A DNA stretch of 22,912 bases, taken from a virus. The stretch lies in the IMG/VR virus record IMGVR_UViG_3300006810_000420, positions 1-22,912 of that record, one strand, 5' to 3'. The notes below the pieces were generated by a model. It was not told the DNA's origin. It was given only the letters and a program-made list of their open reading frames with translations, and did not search any database. A program made the position numbers and the translations under genes. Shown piece by piece: positions 22,101 to 22,912 of this stretch. Every line of letters begins with the position of its first letter. Position 1 is the stretch's first letter.

Positions 22101-22258
22101 CTGTTGCTTGGTTCTACCTTAAGTAGTCCCTCGAAGTATTCGTGTAAGTGCATCCGATAGCAGGACCAGTATGTTACTCCTCTATATTTGAGTTGATAAC
22201 AACTGGGTGGTCTGCTGTCTTTATCCATGTCATCATCATGATAGACATAGTTTTCCAT
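22091..22258 (-). CDS. Small DUF4278-like protein, 55 aa
   Basis: The segment CYQLKYRGVTYWSC matches the YRG-x-x-Y pattern of DUF4278, a family of tiny cyanobacterial and cyanophage proteins of unknown function. The N-terminus is acidic (MENYVYHDDDMDKDSRP), and the end (FEGLLKVEPSNRRG) lacks the second YRG unit. I chose ATG 22258-22256, next to the previous gene's stop (TGATATGG); longer in-frame starts up to 22345 would overlap that gene by up to 86 bases. Confidence 0.65.
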   Translation of the reverse strand: MENYVYHDDDMDKDSRPPSCYQLKYRGVTYWSCYRMHLHEYFEGLLKVEPSNRRG

Positions 22259-22259
22259 A

Positions 22260-22427
22260 TCATTTTTGATAGGTGTGTCCGCGATAGCAGAATGTACCAT
22301 GGACTTCATCAACATCACCTTCTTTGCACTCAAACTTGACACCACGATAGGTAGTCATAGCAATTTGTGCATCGTGAAGTGCAGCAGCTTTTTGAATCTG
22401 CTTCTTGATGAGAGTTAAAGTGTTCAT
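22260..22427 (-). CDS. DUF4278 family protein, 55 aa
   Basis: This short gene reads MNTLTLIKKQIQKAAALHDA, then QIAMTTYRGVKFECKEGD and GTFCYRGHTYQK. The two YRG-x-x-[YF] units are the hallmark of DUF4278 proteins. Function is unknown. GGAG lies eight bases before the ATG at 22427-22425. The next gene begins at its stop and has the same length, suggesting a tandem pair of related proteins in one operon. Confidence 0.8.
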   Translation of the reverse strand: MNTLTLIKKQIQKAAALHDAQIAMTTYRGVKFECKEGDVDEVHGTFCYRGHTYQK

Positions 22428-22472
22428 TGTAGGTCTCCTAAAGGATGGGTGAGTGTTAAATCTCCCGTTCCT

Positions 22473-22634
22473 TCAGTCGTTTGCGTCCCACTTACATTCA
22501 GGTGTTGCTTCCTTTATGGTCTCAACAACTTCGGTTTGAATGATTTTACTTATACTGTCGTTTGCTCGGACACGACCGATCATATCGGAAGCATCTTGGC
22601 AAGCGATATTAGCATATAGTAATAATTCAAACAT
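22473..22634 (-). CDS. Small hypothetical protein, 53 aa
   Basis: The protein reads MFELLLYANIACQDASDMIG, then RVRANDSISKIIQTEVVETI and KEATPECKWDAND. It is helical and soluble, with two cysteines and no known motif. GGAG lies about ten bases upstream of the ATG. It is the first gene after speD in a leftward operon, with a hairpin leader at 22668-22689 and a promoter at 22704-22732. Similar tiny proteins occur near speD in cyanophages as far as I recall. Confidence 0.7.
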   Translation of the reverse strand: MFELLLYANIACQDASDMIGRVRANDSISKIIQTEVVETIKEATPECKWDAND

Positions 22635-22667
22635 GGGATGAACGCTCCGTTCCGCGACTTACTTGCG

Positions 22668-22689
22668 TTCGCTATTCGAGAATAGCGAA
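22668..22689 (-). repeat. Perfect 10-bp inverted repeat in leader
   Basis: TTCGCTATTC (22668-22677) and GAATAGCGAA (22680-22689) are separated by two bases. In RNA this makes a stable hairpin in the leader of the 22634 operon, with the closest loop formed by opening one pair. GCGTTC/GAACG words recur next to it (22665-22670, 22691-22695 and around 22640-22652). Confidence 0.7.
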
Positions 22690-22703
22690 TGAACGATTGG
22701 TAT

Positions 22704-22732
22704 AGTCTACCATAGTATATAGGGAATGTCAA
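22704..22732 (-). promoter_or_regulatory. Candidate promoter of the small-gene operon
   Basis: TTGACA (22732-22727), 17 bases and TAGACT (22709-22704) with TGG just before the -10 form an extended -10 promoter on the minus strand, directly after the speD stop. The -35 is perfect and the -10 matches four of six. Confidence 0.6.
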
Positions 22733-22751
22733 CTGTATCATTCAATACAAT

Positions 22752-22912
22752 TTAAATTCTCTTAACGTGGGTGACTCTGGGGTCAGAGCACCCCAGTGAT
22801 TCAATTATATAGTCACATGCCAGGCGTGGGCGAGCCGTTGTGCCACATGTATAAACGTCCACCGCACAAGAACTATCCTCTGGCCAAGTGTGAATACTAA
22901 TGTGACTCTCTG
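22752..22912 (-). CDS. speD: S-adenosylmethionine decarboxylase SpeD, C-terminal 53 residues (5' end outside window)
   Basis: The frame enters at the right edge with the self-cleavage site ESHISIHTWPE. In the class 1 family (Thermotoga maritima numbering) cleavage between Glu62 and Ser63 turns the serine into the pyruvoyl cofactor. Here the equivalents of Ser63, His68 and Cys83 (in DVYTCG) are present at the right spacing, so the visible catalytic half is intact. The enzyme makes decarboxylated SAM for spermidine synthesis; speD is a common cyanophage auxiliary gene. The frame ends VTHVKRI with TAA at 22754-22752. The start and the N-terminal part are not visible. Confidence 0.93.
   Translation of the reverse strand, partial: ESHISIHTWPEDSSCAVDVYTCGTTARPRLACDYIIESLGCSDPRVTHVKRI

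Noticed and set aside
22773-22795. CTGGGGT/ACCCCAG hairpin
   Set aside because: It lies inside the speD coding sequence, has no T-run and the protein pattern there is normal, so it is not a terminator.
1-22912. CRISPR arrays, insertion sequences, integrase or att sites
   Set aside because: No regularly spaced repeats, transposase or integrase frames, or terminal inverted repeats were seen; the window is a compact lytic phage genome.

Overview
The window looks like part of the genome of a T4-like cyanophage (a myovirus infecting marine Synechococcus or Prochlorococcus). The evidence is a T4-type baseplate and tail cassette (gp26, gp27-like, gp5-like, gp48, gp53, gp4) next to T4-type replication and late-transcription genes (gp32, gp33). 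Alongside these are genes typical of cyanophages: a CpeT-like phycobiliprotein lyase, PhoH, ThyX, SpeD, a DUF1825 protein and tRNA-Leu(UAA). Genes are packed tightly, with many ATGA, TAATG and TGATG junctions and no gene-free stretch above 300 bases. The sequence alone does not settle which host genus it infects.

Layout. Bases 1-1661 (minus strand) hold the start of a cpeT-like gene, a small unknown gene, tRNA-Leu and three small genes, one with a glutaredoxin-like fold. Bases 1780-14983 (minus) form the baseplate hub and tail module, transcribed from 14983 towards 1780: a tail-tube-like protein, gp26 with a probable -1 frameshift extension, two very large paralogous tape-measure/hub proteins (one with a tail lysozyme domain), a gp27-like hub protein, a gp5-like OB-fold hub protein without lysozyme, and a separate beta-rich spike protein. 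Bases 15019-17822 (plus) hold gp4, a probable gp2-like protein, gp48 and gp53. Bases 17843-22912 (minus) run from speD at the right edge through five tiny genes, thyX (broken by a one-base frameshift), a small FmdB-like protein, phoH, a PD-(D/E)XK exonuclease, gp33 and a DUF1825 protein to gp32.

Two promoter classes can be read by eye. Host-type sigma70 promoters with 17-base spacers (TTGACA/TTGACT/TTGACC to TATAAT) precede tRNA-Leu, the 1661-820 operon and gp32; weaker ones lie in the tiny-gene region. Late boxes of the form CTAAATAA or TATAAATA precede the structural genes, fitting the presence of gp33. At three places the -35 box of a sigma70 promoter lies inside or next to the hairpin that ends the preceding gene.

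The strongest findings are: (1) a textbook -1 frameshift site (T_TTT_TTC plus stem-loop) at the end of gp26 that would fuse it to a 63-residue extension; (2) a hairpin at 669-695 that combines a late promoter with a masked ribosome binding site, an arrangement like T4 genes e and soc; (3) a divergent late promoter built on a 19-base palindrome; (4) a hub spike whose OB-fold, lysozyme and needle parts sit in separate genes; and (5) a frameshifted thyX.
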